NCBI GenBank assembly: GCA_037074615.1
Contig: CM073560.1
Coordinates: 565,501 to 629,500, forward strand
Length of the DNA: 64,000 nucleotides
Reading direction: 5' to 3'
Origin: Leucaena leucocephala
Lineage: Eukaryota; Streptophyta; Magnoliopsida; Fabales; Fabaceae
The translations under genes and the position numbers were made by a program. The notes under the pieces were generated by a model, which was given only the letters and a program-made list of their open reading frames with translations, ran no database searches and was not told the DNA's origin. The stretch's first letter is position 1. The number at the start of each line of letters is the position of its first letter. Of the stretch, positions 22,440 through 34,836 are shown piece by piece.

Positions 22440-25400
22440 ATGGCAAAGCGCGTGTACCAAGTCTGGAAAGGAAGTAATGTAATGTTTAATTCACCTACTT
22501 CTTCCTCTCTCTTTTTTTCTCAAATTAGACTTTTGATACTTTACATGCCTTCTGGGGATGCTCTTTATTTGTTGATGGGGGAAACGTTGTGGTTCCTTAT
22601 AGATTAGGTGTTTTTGAATTATTCTAAAAGCTTAAGTGTGGTCTGAGTTTATGGCTCCTTTGGTTGCTTAAATATGGAAGTGAAGACAGAAAGTTTTAAC
22701 TTGGACAATGATTCCGAAGTCATACATTGAATATGTTGAGCTGCTGGAGTGAGATTTTGCATTTTGTGAGTTTTACTACTTTAAATTAGCAGTTCCCTTC
22801 CCCCGCCTATCCATTGTGTTTGTTTCTGTACTGCGGTTTTTGTGGCCTATGCTCTTCCTTACTTCCTGTCAGACGAAACTTTTAATAGTGGTTTCGCGAG
22901 AGGAGTTGGTTCGACATAGCATTTAATGAGGCCATTGGATTTTATACTGTCTCTGATAAAGTATTGATCTTGGCTGGAGCCAGTTTTCTGCTTAGCTACT
23001 TTGTTTTACCTTTTTACTGAGAAAAGGTACCAGAGATTCAGAAGCGGTACTTAATTAGCTGCAATTGTCAGGTTCAACCTGGCAAGCTGCCTTGTCTTTT
23101 GGACAAATAAGTATTTAAGATATTGAACTTGTCTAATCTGATGTTTTTCTTGTTTCATTAGACATAGTTATCGAGTGTTTTTTCTCAAAAAAAAAAAAAA
23201 AAAATTGTGAGTTTATCAGAAAGGTTATGAAACTGAAGGGGATAACCTTGCAGACAGTTTTAGTTATTGCATATGTTGTCTGCTCCTCAAGATGATCGTT
23301 TCGTTTCTTAAAGAAGAAATCCTTATTCAGTAGTTTGTAATTTAATCATAGCTAGCACCTTTTCAGGTTTATCTTGAAACTACTTTATATGTCCTTTAGG
23401 TGTTTAGTTGGCAAATAAGTGTAAATTTAGGTCATAGCCCTCATGTAACTATTTTGTAGATTTCACGCGGATGTTCTGCTAATATGTAAAGTTGGCTGTG
23501 ATTTTGCAGGTCCTGTGAACTGTGTTATTTTGTACACAACTTGAGTTATACATTTCTGAGTCATTTGATTCTAGTGGGATTGGAAACAAAATATGTAAAT
23601 GATTCATGTGTCAAATTTTCATGGTTCTATGACATACCAATAAATCCCAGTTATATTCTATAAGCGTGAACATAATCTCTTCTACATTGCCTTTAATATT
23701 TTCATGCCTTCTTTTGTCTCTTGCTAATTAATATGCTCTGTCTAAGTGTTAACTCTTATTTTACTTCTAGCTCTTCTCCTAATCACATGCAGAACTTCAT
23801 TTTTGGAGGAAGGTTGATATTTGGGCCTGATGCTCGATCCCTTCTTGTCACCTTGTTGCTGATTATTGTTCCAGCCACCATCTTTTGTGTATTTGTAGTG
23901 AGGCATCTTCGGCATGAATTTTCATCGTATAATGCAGGATATGCTATTCTAGTTATGGCAATTCTCTTTACTATTTGGGTAAGTTTTGTGAACCTTTTCC
24001 CCTCGTTCTTTTCTATTCTGCATTTGATGTGTTTGCCCTTGCCATGTGTATGGCGGGATCCTGTTTTGTTATATACTCATGGTTCAAACGTTTTAATTTA
24101 CCATGTTTAGAGACAGCTCTTATTAAAAAAAATCATAGCTTAATTTCAATTATATTATCTAGGTTCCTCTGTTAGTTTTCCACTCATCTCGCTATACTGC
24201 CATTCCTCCCTCATCCTTGAACCTTGTAAGTTGACAGCTTGCGCCAGGGATTAAGCTCATCATTGATAAGTGATACTTTGTTTTCTCCTGAACTTCTGTA
24301 TGATTGAATTTTTTACCCTCTATAGCTAGCAAGTACAAGAAGAAGATGACTCTATAAAACAAACTACTTTCATATAACCACCAAGGAGTTGATTCCAAAT
24401 ACTATGAAAATATAAATATGAAGGATCTCTAAAAGTGGGAAGAATTTGAACAGATATTCAAATAAACGAGAGAAAAGACAAAAAGAAATCAGTGAGCTAT
24501 ACTCTAACCCAGTGTCCACCAATCATCAGAGTCTGTTATGGGTTAATGTCAATAACTCTTGATCTGGGCTTAATGCATCTATTGTCTCTGCCTATTTCTT
24601 TCTTTTCTTTCCTTTTTGGTCAATCGTTTTCAAATTTTATCAAAATAAGGTAGGGAGTTGCCTTGATTATATTTTTCTCTCCGTTTGAGTTAAGCTTGTT
24701 TTGAAAATTGCACATCATGATTACGCTTCTTGTCTGGTCTCCTAGGGTTTGACACAACATAATCCCTATAGTCTATGTTTATAGGTTCTGGTTATTCTCT
24801 TTATTACTTCATCACGTGATCCGGGCATTATTCCAAGGAATTCACATCCACCAGAGGAAGATTTTCGTTGCGATTCTGCTGATGTAGGGGGACGACAAAC
24901 ACCAAGCCTTCAGTTCCCTCGAACCAAAGAAGTAATGGTCAATGGCCTTCCTGTAAGGGTGAAATATTGTGAAACTTGTATGCTGTATCGTCCTCCACGC
25001 TGCTCGCATTGCTCCATTTGCAACAATTGTGTTGAGCGTTTTGATCACCATTGCCCTTGGGTTGGTCAATGCATTGGATTGGTACAATAACTGACTATCA
25101 TGACAATTTGATTTTTATGATCATTGTTTTATTTTCTGTTGATGTTTTGGATTGTTGCCGTTCCGTCTTATATTACTTTCTTTGGCTTTTCCTGTGTGCA
25201 GAGGAACTACCGTTACTTCTTTCTGTTCGTAACTTCAGCGACTATTCTATGCATATATGTATTTTCCATCTCAGCTTTCTACATTAAGGTTCTTATGGAT
25301 CATGGTGATGACACAGTTTGGAAGGCAGTGAAAGATTCCCCCGCATCAGTGATACTAATGATTTATTGTTTCATCGCTCTGTGGTTTGTTGGTGGACTAA

Positions 25401-26487
25401 CTGGCTTTCATTTATACCTTATAGGCACAAATCAGGTCAAATCCATCTCTTCTTATATTTTCTAGCTTTCTTATCTTTTTTATTAATTACTTTTAGTGCA
25501 CCTTCAGATTAGCTTTTTACTTTGCATCATCATGGAGTTAATATTTCAACCTTCGGTTGGAATTCGGAAATAGCTTCATGAAAATTCTTAATTCCAGCAG
25601 CAGTACAGGGTCGTTTGAAAAGGGACAAATTCATGAACTAGCCCCTAATAGTTAATTGATTTAAATAGTACATCCACATTCAAATCCCATATGTTTTCAC
25701 AGTATTTAAATATGATTATGGTAACCTAAAATTAGGCTGTCTACTTTGTAATGGAAGATGATCATCTGCATATACCGGCCATCTTTACTTGTAATTTTGA
25801 ATTTGCCATGCATATTATTTCTAGTCCATATCTTTTGAGTGGTGTGTTAGTGGATGCTTGGTGGGATTCACCATATTTCTAATCCATATCGCATATGATT
25901 GTATGGTTTTCTTTCTGAAAATTGATCATGTTGTTACAAGAATATTTTGATCACCAAGATTATTACTCTGTTTGCAGACTACTTATGAGAACTTCCGTTA
26001 CAGAGCTGACAACAGGGTTAATGTTTATAATCGTGGTTGTTTAAACAACTTTCTGGAAGTATTTTGCACTAAAGTTAAGCCCTCCAGAAACAATTTCCGG
26101 GCCACTGTACAAGAGGAGGTTCAGAGGCTGCCCCCTCGAGCGAGTATAAGGGAACCTGAACCTGAAGACCTGGGTGGAGATCCACGTCCTAAGGTTGAAG
26201 ATGATCTAGATATTGGTGAAGATCTATTGAAGATATCACAGCGTAGGAACATTGAAGAAATCGAGGAGGACATCCGTAGTAGAGGGAGCAATGGACCTCC
26301 GCTGAACACTTCGGAGGCCGACTCAACTATGGAGTCAGATCACCGAGCTCAGACAATTCGGTCTGATGCTAGGCACTCAAGTTGGGGAAGGAGAAGTGGG
26401 AGCTGGGAAATCTCACCAGAGGTCCTTGGCAGTTCAAATGTCACTGAAAGCAGAAGCTATGCTGCTTCTAAGGAGGTGCGCCAATGA
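22440..26487 (+). CDS. DHHC-type protein S-acyltransferase
   Basis: Five exons join in phase: 22440-22478, 23793-23978, 24785-25081, 25202-25435 and 25978-26487. The product has 421 residues. It starts MAKRVYQVWKGSN, the usual plant PAT start. There are two membrane segments (about 25-80), a cysteine-rich domain (YCETCMLYRPPRCSHCSICN), the catalytic DHHC at about 162-165, and two more membrane segments. TTYE (253-256) is the TTxE motif, and NVYNRGCLNNFLEVFC is the PaCCT motif. The hydrophilic tail is Arg/Ser-rich with SSWGRRSGSWE. The enzyme attaches palmitate to cysteines of membrane-associated proteins; substrates cannot be told from sequence. It resembles Arabidopsis PAT05-PAT09, but the exact orthologue is not decided. 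All catalytic and zinc-ligand residues expected of the family are present. Confidence 0.92.
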
Positions 26488-26489
26488 CT

Positions 26490-27560
26490 TGTGGTTTTGT
26501 TTTTCTGATGCCATCAATATGGGTGATGTGGGGTTTACTTGGAATATATTGCAAGAGAAGGAAGAGGAGACTTGATGATCGGAGGTTATGGAGTAAATGG
26601 AATTTGAATTGATGGGAAAAGTCTGGATGTAAAATCTGAGTCAATCGACCACCTTGTGGTAATCCTCTGGTTTTTTTGGGAAGCATTGGAATGCGTGTTT
26701 TTATTTGGTTGATAGTGTTTTCCTCGCGGGTTGGATATGTGGGTGGCATCTACACTGCTGGCTATATTCTGTGTAAATTACCAGTGGTGAAAATACTAAA
26801 AAGTTCCCTACTTTTTGAGTTTTAGGCGCTGTACAAACTTGGTACCCTGTTCAAATGCTTTCATCCAAGCTGTTGATGCCAAGTGCTATTTTCAGGTTTT
26901 TTGCCGCTTCCCGGACGGAGACTAAGCCGGTGGTCCGGCTATATTTTTCCCGAGGGACGTATATCCAATTTCTACAAGACATTATATACATGTGCGTGTG
27001 GGTGTGGGTGTAGTTTTAAAAATAAGTTGTTATTAACTTTAATTATTGAGTAAGAGAGAAGAATTAGGGGTACATATATTTGAAATTTTGAGAAGAATTG
27101 TGACACATTAATCGTATTTATTTGTTTGTATATTAAAACTCTAATTGTTTCTACGTTGTTGATTTGTTGACCATCATGATCAAGAAGTATTCTCCCACGG
27201 CCTTGATTTCAGGCCATGCTTTTCTTTTAGGACGCTAACAATTCCATTTCTGTAACCTCCTAAATTATTTTGCGATATTAAACATAGAAAAGGGGGGGGG
27301 GATAAAAGAAAAATCCTTCAATGTTACAAGAAAATGTTTCCGTTTTGGTTAGAATCACATTGTTGTTCAGACAAAATTAAATGAAGAATAATACAACAAC
27401 AAAGAAAACACCTTCTGATGACACATCTCTCAGTATGTTAAATGAGGCTCGGTAGTTTTGGCTTGAGTTTTTAGGAACCAATCATAAATTCCAACATGAA
27501 TTATAAAACCTTGATGGAATCAGATCAACTATATATATTTGTGAATGGGATTGATGTGAA
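26490..27560. other. 3' UTR and spacer between convergent genes
   Basis: The first few hundred bases are likely the 3' UTR of the acyltransferase gene. The right end is probably the 3' UTR of the PMEI gene on the other strand. A G9 run lies near 27293-27301. No gene is seen between. Confidence 0.45.
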
Positions 27561-27565
27561 GTTAA

Positions 27566-28429
27566 TTAATGAGGGAACTCCTTCAAGACCAACTGAATCA
27601 GAGATCTCAAGAGCTTGTTGGTGTCATCCATCTGAGGAAGAAAACTCTTTGGCTCTCCAGATGCCAAACTGCTTTCACACAATCCAATCTTAACATCTGC
27701 ATCATTCAGGCTCTTCTTAGACGCCTTAGCATCCACTGTGAAATTTGCATAAGCTCCAGTAAAACCTACAATGGCGTCTTGGTAATTCTCCACGCATGTC
27801 GTCTCCGTTGGATCGATGCTATTGCTCGTCATCTTATCCGACATGTAAAGCACGGCCTTCGATGCCACGCCCGCCGACAGCTCTATGGACAGCAATGAGG
27901 TGGTGCCCGCCGGCAACGAGTCTATGAACTTCTTGTCATTGCCCGAGAGGATCTTTTCGCACTGTGTAGGTTTTGCAGCTAGCTCACAGATGTGGTCGGT
28001 GAAGGATTTCCCTTTGTTGGATTTCACGATCAAGTCGATAGAACCGGAGACTGCCGGTGGAGGTGTGGTGTACGACTCAGACGGTGATGGAGCCATGCTT
28101 GGGGGTTGTGACAGGCCAAGAGACTTATTAACGAGGTCTTTGACGGCCGGAGATAGTGTTGGCATGTCATCGGATGTGGGCGGTGACTGATCAAGGTCGT
28201 GTTTCTTCTTCTTCTTGCCCTTGTGGTGGCCGGCCTTGCGGCCTGAGGCGTCGGCTGGGGGCGTGTATAGATCATTGGCTGCCGCCGGTGGATCATCGGT
28301 TAAGGGTTGGACTTTGGGGTGCTTTTTGTTGTTTTTCTTTCCTTGTTGGCCTTTTGCAAGAGCAGGATCGAGGAGAAGGGATAGAGACAGAAGCATGATG
28401 ATCAAACACCAAGCCGAACCACGAGCCAT
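27566..28429 (-). CDS. Secreted invertase/pectin methylesterase inhibitor-domain protein
   Basis: An intronless frame of 287 residues starts at 28429. A signal peptide (MARGSAWCLIIMLLSLSLLL, cleavage near ALA/KG) is followed by about 110 residues rich in Lys, Pro and His (GKKNNKKHPK, HHKGKKKKKH, PPSMAPSPSESYTTPPP). The PMEI domain then runs to the end. Its four expected cysteines are visible: HICELAAKPTQCEKIL, TTCVENYQDAI and IGLCESSL. PMEI proteins act in the cell wall, where they bind pectin methylesterase or acid invertase; which one cannot be told here. The long basic, proline-rich linker is unusual against simple PMEIs of about 180-200 residues and could tether the protein to pectin or be O-glycosylated; this is inference. 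Confidence 0.85.
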   Translation of the reverse strand: MARGSAWCLIIMLLSLSLLLDPALAKGQQGKKNNKKHPKVQPLTDDPPAAANDLYTPPADASGRKAGHHKGKKKKKHDLDQSPPTSDDMPTLSPAVKDLVNKSLGLSQPPSMAPSPSESYTTPPPAVSGSIDLIVKSNKGKSFTDHICELAAKPTQCEKILSGNDKKFIDSLPAGTTSLLSIELSAGVASKAVLYMSDKMTSNSIDPTETTCVENYQDAIVGFTGAYANFTVDAKASKKSLNDADVKIGLCESSLASGEPKSFLPQMDDTNKLLRSLIQLVLKEFPH

Positions 28430-28528
28430 TTCTGGTTCTTCTTCTTAATTATCTTTTTAATGAAATATTAAAGAAGTTTAATCAATTAATTAACTGAGAA
28501 ATGGTGATACGTAATGAGAGCCGGAGGG

Positions 28529-28760
28529 TTTTATAGTAACCAGAGATCAACCTTTTCAGAAGTTTTTTATACGTATGATGTTTGCTATTATTATTATTAT
28601 TTTGGTCAAAAAACTGACTTCTGTTTTCTTACAGAAATTCCTATTTGAGGAATATTTTTTTCTGAATTGTTGGATACATTTACACGTGTCTTAAGATTGA
28701 CCGGTGATAACTGTTGAATTACGTGGCGTCAACGTGAGACTAAAATTTATGTTTTGACCA
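28529..28760 (-). promoter_or_regulatory. PMEI gene promoter with TATA box and W-boxes
   Basis: On the minus strand CTATAAAA lies at 28536-28529, about 100 bases before the ATG. Upstream are three W-box cores (TTGACC or GGTCAA) at 28604-28609, 28697-28702 and 28754-28759, and one CACGTG-like site near 28684. W-boxes are WRKY-factor targets, so a stress or defence response is suggested but not shown. Confidence 0.5.
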
Positions 28761-28850
28761 ACGTCTTCCACTCTAACTTTTCGGCCTTCCCCATATATAT
28801 ATGGGGAGCTTATTTTTCTTTTCTGTTCATTTTAGATCTCTTTCTTTCTT

Positions 28851-29031
28851 TTTTTTCTTTTCTTTTTTTATTTAGTTCACTGGAACTTTATTCCGACTAT
28901 ATACACATTTGACTTGTATCACGCATCTAATTATAGTGGGTGAGTCTCCTAATAAAATTTTTTTACATACACTAAAATTTAAACTCAAAATTTTATTTAA
29001 ACGATATTAAACCGTTTACCACTTAAATTCG
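28851..29031 (-). mobile_element. Heavily mutated S1 SINE
   Basis: Plus-strand order matches the reversed S1 element (TTCACTGGAACTTTATTCCG, then GGTGGGTGAGTCTC-like, ending TACCACTTAAAT). Most differences from younger copies are C to T or G to A at former CG and CNG sites. The flanks AGATCTCTTTCTTTCTT (28834-28850) and AGATATCTTTCGTTCTT (29032-29048) agree at 15 of 17 positions, as an old target duplication would. Confidence 0.7.
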
Positions 29032-29049
29032 AGATATCTTTCGTTCTTT

Positions 29050-30755
29050 GGTGTCTATAACAAGCCATCCGTTATTGGAATCATTGGGGTAACATGGGCT
29101 GGGAATTAAAGCCCAAATCGTGCTATATAAAGTGGGCCAGAATCATAGTTAAACCCAAATGTAAATTGATATCCCGTAATAAAAAGATAGATTTTTCTTT
29201 ACTTTTAGATTATAGGTGAGTCTAACTTTTTTTTTTTAATTTTTGTATCAAAAGAAAAATGTGAAGAACACCAGAAATGCGTGTGGGGGAGAGCAGTATG
29301 AATTGTCTCAGGAATATTTGACTTTTTTTATTAAGAAAAGTAAATACATAGGACTCTCCAAATACGACTTCCACTCACAAAAATGGATACATGAAAAGTA
29401 GTCATCGTTCATGTTAATTTATTCAGCAGCCACTGCTTGAGATCATAATTCGCAGGTACAGATCCAGCACGTTTTAATGCTCTCAATTATTTTATTTTTT
29501 TTAAAAGGATCGCACTGAACAGTGATATATTATTCAATTATTGTTATTGGTAGAGAGAAACAGAAAATAAGAATACAGAGTTATAAATCTATCTCAAAAT
29601 ATTACTAAAATATAATATATTATAAAATTTATTACCTAAAAATATCTAAAATTTATTTTAAGATCAAAGTATTACTTTTTTCTTCAGTTATATGCACTTT
29701 ATATAGTTATCTTTAACTATGTGAAAAAATAGAAAATATTTATACATGATTTAAAAAGAATTACACCCACTTAAAAATATGAATATTTAAATATCTTTAA
29801 ACTATAAATTTTGCCCCAGCAATTTTCCTATTTACTAACTCATGCATTACTTGAATTTTAAGTCCCTAGTAATTTTTTTTAAGAATGACCTAAATTAATT
29901 AGAGTACTATTAATTTTGAGTATAAAATTTATAAAGTATTAATATTTTTTATATATAAAAATTTATCAGGTCTTTCTCACTAATAATAATTTCAACGAGA
30001 GACCATTCTCCAATTTTTTTTCTTTCTTTGTTTTTTTTTTTTGAGATCTGAACGATTGATAAAAAAAACTTGAAATAATTAGCATGTTTTATTTCTATCA
30101 GATTGCCAAAGGAACCATAAGATATCAGGTTACATTCTATTTCTAATCTTTTTTATTAGAATTCTATTTTTAATTCTATCTCTATTCAAACTTCCTTTGT
30201 TAGATTAGAGAATAATTTTTTTTTTTTGTATATATATCTGTGGCTCTAAACCAGCCGGCTAGCTTCTGGTTTATGTACAAGTGTAGGTTTCTACATTACT
30301 CTATGAATAATTTTAATAATGTAAAAAAGCATCAAATCTATCTAGAATTAAGAATAAATTAATCCTAAATTATTAAACTAATTGCTGCTTTGCCTTTATC
30401 TCTTCTCTCTTTATCCACTTCTTAATTTACCATAATAGTAACGTGAAGAAGAATTAAACCCATAAACTGCATGCAAATTCATCAACTTCTCTAACCTTTT
30501 AATTAAACAGTTAAATGAAAATTAAAATACTCTGTTCTCTTTGCAATAAACTGTATATTGAAAAAACCATAAATAACGTATTTGAATAAAACAGAAACTC
30601 TTAAGTAGAAATCTAATGTATGGACCGAATCAACTACAAATAGAACATAAAACATATGGAGACCAATAATATATGGAATGGGCATTGGTTTTTTTCAAAT
30701 GAGGTATGGTTGAAGTTGATGTTTATATATCTATTTATAGTTTATTTAGTCAACT
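29050..30755. other. AT-rich spacer and ERF 3' flank
   Basis: No gene is seen. A block at 29185-29251 resembles the dispersed repeat at 21157 and 56336. The last few hundred bases probably include the 3' UTR of the ERF gene. Confidence 0.45.
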
Positions 30756-30760
30756 ATTAT

Positions 30761-32187
30761 TCACCTAGACGGTGGAGGAAAGTTACCGGTATCTGACCAT
30801 GTTGGCATCGGAAAATATGAGCTTTCTCCGCCATGAGTCTGGTTTCCCGGTGGTCGGAAATATCCTATTTGCTGACCAGAAGGCAGGGGAAATGAAGCAG
30901 AGGATAACTGACTAGAAGGCGAAAATGCGGTGGGAGATGAAGAAGTCGAGAATGATGCCGCTGAAAACAACGAAGAAGACGATTGAAGAGCACTCAATTG
31001 AGAATTATAGAGCCACTGCTGCTGTGAAATCGGAGGTATCTGCTGCGGTGGCTGTGGCTGCCGTTGACCTTGGAAATCGCCTGAGCTCTGTGGCAGCTGG
31101 GTGTAATTCCAATAGTCTCTGAACAAATCAGTGGGCCCCTGATAAGATGACGCCGGCATGAACGGAAGCGCCGCCGGGGACTGCTGAAGGACGTGGCTGG
31201 TGGCCGGAAAATTTTGAAAGGGCACCGGAACTGCTCTGACGTTTTCCGGAAAGTTTAGTTTGGCTCTGCTGCCTCTGAACCTCAATGCGGCTTCGTCATA
31301 AGCTCTGGCGGCCGCCTCCGCCGTGTCGAACGTGCCAAGCCAGACCCTTGCCGCCTTGTAGGGGTCGCGAATCTCCGCCGCCCACTTACCCCACGGCCTC
31401 TGCCTCACTCCTCTGTACCTCCTCCTCCTCTCCCCTGTTTCTTCGTACGAACCAGTTTCACCCGATGGCATCACCGGTACCGTCACGGCAGCCACCGCCT
31501 CCGTTGCATCAGTGGTAGCAATACTCGAAGCTTCCACCTCCGTCACTGCTAATAAAACACAAAGATAACTCGCACATACACAGTCTTTATGCTAACAAAA
31601 CTCCATTAACTCGCTCATACATATTCGTTAAGCTAAGAAAATGCCACTGCATTTACGTCTTATCGTATTAAGTTCGTACAAAATCTCTTTGATGCATTAT
31701 CCAGGTGAAAAAAATTCTGTCTGATGCATGCAATATAATTTATATTGAACTCTTCACTAGTTCACTAAATGAGATCGAAGTGCAAACAGATTTGTGGTGT
31801 TTGATTAGATTTGAAGTGAAAGTGAAGTTATCAAATTGCACCTGATGAAGCTGACTCGTTCTGTAATGGTGCAGTGAAGTCGCCAATGGCGGCTTTGTAT
31901 AGAGATTCTTCTTCTTCTTGACGGCCTCTTTTCTGACCTACCCATGAACCAGAGGCAGAGCCCATAACAGGACCTGATGAAGATGAAGAAGGAGACAAAC
32001 GAGGAGACGGAACATAGCCAAAAGATGACATCATAGGAAAACCGCTAATTCCTTGGATCCATTCATTAGTGTCTCTGTGTCCAGAAGAACCTGACGACAC
32101 CACATGCGTCAGAGCCGAAACCATCGCCGACAACTCTCCGGCTCTGCAATACCCTGACATCACAGGTTCCCCTGGTTCAGCCGCCAT
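30761..32187 (-). CDS. AP2/ERF transcription factor, group X (RAP2.6/ABR1 type)
   Basis: There are two exons, 32187-31842 and 31545-30761, joined through a Val codon. From the first in-frame ATG (32187) the product is 376 residues. The single AP2 domain is complete (RYRGVRQRPWGKWAAEIRDP, then AARVWLGTFDTAEAAARAYD, ending RGSRAKLNFPEN). Upstream are ELSAMVSALTHVV and WVGQKRGRQEEEE, both seen in group X members. The C-terminus is Ser/Gln/Pro-rich, as in activation regions. It is a nuclear factor expected to bind GCC-box DNA in wounding, ABA and stress responses. The reading frame continues 47 codons upstream of this ATG with ICLLTVAHHRRSGELVRF, which matches the group's N-terminal MCLLKVAN-type motif, but the expected ATG reads ATA (32328-32326). 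The start used is therefore uncertain. Confidence 0.85.
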
Positions 32188-32329
32188 TGTCGTCACCTCT
32201 TCAGCTTCGTTAAATCCTGCCGACTGCGACTGCCGGTAGTCAGTGTTTCCCTCGTCGCCACCGCGTTCTGCCGTGAACCTCACGAGCTCGCCTGATCGCC
32301 GATGGTGCGCCACCGTTAGCAAGCATATG

Positions 32330-34836
32330 TAAATACCGCTTCTTCAAATTAAAGGGGAAAAAAGAAGAGATCAACCCGGGATTTGTTTCGGCGATTCCTG
32401 AGGACCCTTTTTGGTGATTTTCTTAGAAAGCGACCGGTTATACAAGGCGGGTTATAGAGAGATCAGAAGTGAACGAATCGCCATCAAAATATAACTCAGC
32501 AAGCACATTCTTTTTACCATGCATGCACAATGCACCCCGCCTTTCTAAAGAAATTCTCCTTTTTGATATTTGATTTCTTGGGGAGAAATAATAAAAACAC
32601 TATATATATAATGGAAATACTGTATTCATTATTGTACTTAAAAAAATAAATACTTTATAAATAATAGGGAAAATGACATTTAAAAAAAGAAATATTTTAT
32701 ATATAAACATTTTTTTAAAAGGTTAAAACTATATTAAGAAAGTAATTCTTTTATCCAAATATACTTTCTCCACAAGTGGCATATTTGGAGATAAATAAAA
32801 AGAGAGGATGAGGATAAAAAAGAAAAAAAAAACTTCCTAGATGGTCATACGATTGTTGTATAATTTTTTTTTCTGTAAATACATGAATACTTAATAGTAT
32901 ATATATAACATTACTATTAAATTTTTGGAAAAATTAAAATTTTAAATAGTTTTGATGTTATAGATTATAAATTTTAGTACTCATTTTGTTTATAATTTTA
33001 GGGTATTGTAAGTAATTTGGATGAAGTTTGGGTGTGCGAAGTAGTTTTGGCTTTAAATAGATAACGAAGTTACGGAGGGGGGATGCCGCCTTTTTCAGGA
33101 TGTTCACACCTGGTAGGCTGAATGGCTTTGAGTGAGATTTAAAGTGTGGGTGCCACGTGGAATCAAGTTTTGATATGATCGCAATCTCCTGATCTGAACA
33201 ATGTCGGTGTCGTTTTGGAACGAAAGAGTTCATCTTTGAATGGAACTCTTTTCGTGTATCTAAGCTACTAAGCCCATACCAAGTCAAAAATTACTTTTTT
33301 AATTAGCCATGTACATTTTACCCTCCTCTCTTGGCAATTTGGATTCCATCATTTTCTTTTGGGATAACGTGGCATTTGGGTTACGCTAAAGCTTTTCTTT
33401 CTTCCTTTCTTTTTTTTGTTGGGACAAATTTGAATGTAGAGCTCATAAACGACAATGCGCTTGTCGCTAGTTTGATATTGAGCCATTTTACCAAAATTTG
33501 GATGTACTGGGGATTAGGTAACATGCATGATTTTTTTTTTCAGCTAGTGCACAAATATTAAAAATAATTTTATTTAAAGTACTCTTAACTATTAGATTAG
33601 ATGTGAATACTTTCTTTTAGTAAAGATTTAAAATTTTATTTATTATGTTATAAAAAATTAATTCTTTCTCTCAGACCTAACTTTAATTGATAATATGCAT
33701 GAATCTTAATACTTATAAAATATTAATTTATTAAAAATTACTATCTCTTAAAAGATTTAATTTGGTTTCTATTTTGTATAAATATTGGGTGCGATAAGTC
33801 TAATATTATATCAAGATTTAGAAAATAAATTATAGCATTATTGGGTTCATAGTAAACTAATCACCAAATTATTTATGATTTTTTAATGCATTTTAGTAAT
33901 TAAATATGTAAAGAAAGAAGAGAGAGAGAGAGAGAAGGTGCTTCTCTCGCAAATGAAGGAAGTTGATGGTATGTGGTCAAAGCACGTCTCTCTTTAAAAT
34001 CAATTCCGTTATATGAACCTGATCTGTGCTCGTCTGATGATATTCAGATACATGTTCCTAATTATTAATTAGGTTTATTAGGAGATTCACAAGTAAATAT
34101 TTTGTTTCATCTCTTCCCCCAAAAAGCTTGGCTCATAAATTAATGGGAAACGACACGTGTCTATGTATTTGACCAATCAATTAAATAAGGGAGATATTTC
34201 GGAATTGGACATGATCGAAATACCTCGTACCAAATTTTCATTAGGTTTGGTCTATTATCTGACCTAATTAATATTGAATTGATTAATCAACTAAAGTTTT
34301 TCACATACTTCATTTTTCGGGTTTATTTGCCCACCTTTTCTTTTTTATTTCCCCTAATGCTGACATGTGACCTAGTATATAGCTGGTATTCGGTAAGAAT
34401 ATATTCATTGAAGCCATTCTTGTTTTCTTGATGAGAAAAAATGCCTCATCGGTTGTCTTGATTTATAAATACAAGATATATAATTCTTTTTAAATGAATT
34501 CTAATCATTTTAGGTGATCTTTATTTTTTTTATGAAAACAAAAAATATTAACATCGATTTGTTCACGTTAAGCAATTATGCCACGTACGCCTAGCTAAAA
34601 CCTTCTTCTTTTTATTTATAAATAAAATCAATTTTTTTATGATCAATTTGTATAATTCAACTGGCTAATAATTTATTAGACCTGACAAAACTTGAGATAT
34701 GTTCAACCATGAAAATATATTTGATGAACGAATAACAATATATATTTATTTATAATATTATTGACCCATGTGACCTATTTAAGTTTATTTTTAAAAATTC
34801 ATCAAGTTCTATGCTGGCAGGCCCTCTCAATTTTGA
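32330..34836. other. ERF upstream region and AT-rich spacer
   Basis: The right flank of the ERF gene contains a leader-like stretch to about 32470. A pyrimidine tract next to GAAG lies just upstream of the lost start codon. Beyond 32560 the sequence is AT-rich, with a (GA)n run near 33920-33937. No gene is seen. Confidence 0.45.

Noticed and set aside
28030..28448. Overlapping open frames on both strands at the PMEI gene
   Set aside because: They are shadow frames of the GC-richer PMEI coding sequence, which alone shows a signal peptide and conserved cysteines.
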